Made by a program: the position numbers and the translations under genes. Below, piece after piece: positions 62,948 to 64,000 of a stretch of 64,000 nt of DNA. The DNA is from Clostridia bacterium (GTDB lineage: Bacteria > Bacillota > Clostridia > Oscillospirales > Acutalibacteraceae). The stretch's first letter is position 1. Each line of letters starts with the position of its first letter. The notes beneath the pieces were generated by a model, which was not told the DNA's origin, searched no databases, and saw only the letters and a program-made list of their open reading frames with translations. The stretch lies in assembly GCA_017434855.1 (NCBI GenBank), contig JAFRUA010000028.1, forward strand, positions 54,981-118,980, given 5' to 3'.

Positions 62948-63012
62948 ACTGTACCACAAAAAAAGCAGTTTGCAGCAAAAACAGAGTGGAAAACCGTTTT
63001 GAAGGAGTAAAA
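62948..63012 (-). promoter_or_regulatory. LytTR-type box pair and extended -10 of the LytTR operon
   Basis: Minus strand: TTTTACTCC (63004-63012), 12 bases, TTCCACTCT (62983-62991), 29 bases, TACAGT (62948-62953) with TGn before it. Spacing is identical to the pair before the surface protein gene; the boxes match TTTCACTCC at 8 and 7 of 9 positions. Confidence 0.68.
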
Positions 63013-63035
63013 ACATCTGCAAACAAGCATTTTGG

Positions 63036-63067
63036 CAAAAGAAAGAGGCCCTCTTGCGAGAGCCTCT
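63036..63067 (-). terminator. Terminator of tuf
   Basis: Minus strand AGAGGC...GCCTCT stem continued by CTC-GCAA-GAG, then TTCTTTTG. Confidence 0.85.
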
Positions 63068-63084
63068 GATTCAGTCAGACTGAA

Positions 63085-64000
63085 TTATTCGTTGATTGCG
63101 GTGACGACGCCCGAACCGACGGTGCGGCCGCCTTCACGGATGGCGAAACGAAGACCTTCTTCGATCGCGATCTCAGTGATCAGTTCCACGTTCATCTCGA
63201 CGTTGTCGCCGGGCATGCACATCTCGGTGCCTTCGGGAAGGGAGATAACGCCGGTCACGTCGGTGGTGCGGAAATAGAACTGCGGACGATAGTTGTTGAA
63301 GAACGGGGTGTGACGGCCGCCTTCATCCTTGGTCAGGACGTAAACCTGGCCCTTGAACTTGGTGTGCGGATGGATCGAACCGGGCTTTGCAAGCACCTGG
63401 CCGCGCTCGATCTCAGTTCTTTGAACGCCGCGAAGCAGGCAGCCGATGTTGTCGCCGGCCTCGGCATAGTCGAGGATCTTGCGGAACATTTCGATACCGG
63501 TGCAGACGGTCTTTCTCTTTTCATCGGTCAAGCCGACGATTTCAACTTCTTCGCCGGTCTTGAGCTGACCGCGCTCCACTCTGCCGGTGGCGACGGTGCC
63601 GCGGCCGGTGATGGTGAACACGTCTTCAACAGGCATCAGGAACGGCAGGTCGGCCTTGCGGTCCGGGGTCGGGATGTAGCTGTCAACAGCGTCCATCAGT
63701 TCCCAGATGCAGGCGATTTCCGGCGCATTGACGTCGCCGCCGTCATACTCGAGGGCCTTCAGCGCGGAACCCTTGATGATCGGGGTGTCGTCGCCAGGGA
63801 ATTCGTACTCGTCGAGGGTCTCGCGGACTTCCATCTCGACCAGCTCAAGCAGCTCGTCGTCATCGACCTGGTCGACTTTGTTCAGGAAGACGATGATATA
63901 GGGCACGCCCACCTGGCGGGCAAGCAGAAGGTGCTCTTTGGTCTGAGCCATCGGGCCGTCGGTCGCAGCGATAACAAGGATCGCGCCGTCCATCTGTGCA
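63085..64000 (-). CDS. tuf: Elongation factor Tu, C-terminal part (cut by window edge)
   Basis: Delivers aminoacyl-tRNA to the ribosome. About 305 of about 400 residues are inside: the end of the GTPase domain with the guanine motif F-L-N-K-V-D and S-A-L-K-A-L, then domain 2 ([13 protein letters not shown]) and domain 3 ending [10 protein letters not shown]. The N-terminal P-loop lies outside. Codon use is strongly biased, as expected for a highly expressed gene. A terminator follows the stop codon. Confidence 0.97.
   Translation of the reverse strand, partial: AQMDGAILVIAATDGPMAQTKEHLLLARQVGVPYIIVFLNKVDQVDDDELLELVEMEVRETLDEYEFPGDDTPIIKGSALKALEYDGGDVNAPEIACIWELMDAVDSYIPTPDRKADLPFLMPVEDVFTITGRGTVATGRVERGQLKTGEEVEIVGLTDEKRKTVCTGIEMFRKILDYAEAGDNIGCLLRGVQRTEIERGQVLAKPGSIHPHTKFKGQVYVLTKDEGGRHTPFFNNYRPQFYFRTTDVTGVISLPEGTEMCMPGDNVEMNVELITEIAIEEGLRFAIREGGRTVGSGVVTAINE

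Overview
The window is ordinary chromosomal DNA of a moderately GC-rich Gram-positive anaerobe, most probably a member of the Clostridia (Oscillospirales/Ruminococcaceae-like). The evidence is AGGAGG ribosome sites, sigma-A promoters with many TGn-extended -10 boxes, a tig-clpP-clpX block, long-form HPF, RNase M5, an AgrC/AgrA-type LytTR two-component system, a Bacillus YdjG/YdjH/YdjI-like membrane-protection cluster and secreted proteins with clostridial repeats. Nearly all genes lie on the minus strand. I see no tRNA, rRNA, CRISPR array, prophage or insertion sequence.

Layout. 1-7600: a pyrimidine operon transcribed leftward (pyrC-carB-pyrK-pyrD-pyrF-FMN-binding protein-pyrE, the last cut by the window edge), led by a sigma-A promoter and a PyrR-type attenuator. 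7640-17315: a leftward run of an RNA methyltransferase, an MFS transporter, a ketopantoate-reductase-like protein, a secreted subtilisin-like protease, an ABC exporter pair and rfbA. 17540-20264: divergent hpf and ligA. 20334-30517: a leftward housekeeping run (aminotransferase, alaS, a secreted Tyr/Pro-repeat protein, HIT protein, phosphoribosyltransferase, comEC, holA, rnmV, ispF, a putative metalloprotein). 30721-32034: a rightward SGNH esterase. 32218-34560: the most unusual part, seven tiny genes for 44-60 residue helical peptides without Cys or Trp, mostly with their own promoter, leader hairpin, strong ribosome site and terminator. 34647-38431: YdjI (SPFH, with 21 GYPQQ repeats), YdjG (zinc ribbon) and YdjH (TPM) homologues. 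38625-40909: a TetR regulator and an FGGY kinase. 41142-48269: secG, clpX, clpP, tig, a phosphoesterase, thrC and an RNase HII-YraN fusion. 48445-54586: a P-loop protein, pgi, a D,D-carboxypeptidase, mtaB, tmcAL and a DUF1540 protein. 54825-62870: two large secreted proteins, an orphan MazF and the LytTR two-component system. 63085-64000: the C-terminal part of tuf.

Points deserving attention. (1) The small-peptide island next to the membrane-protection genes looks like a peptide system I cannot assign to a known family. (2) The LytTR operon and the 1002-residue surface protein gene carry the same 9-12-9-29 bp box geometry in front of an extended -10, which defines a probable regulon. (3) The pyr leader can fold into mutually exclusive PyrR-type structures. 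(4) Heptanucleotide tandem repeats of unrelated sequence sit at the 3' ends of five genes. (5) Two secreted proteins end in aromatic amphipathic helices that resemble the free small peptides.
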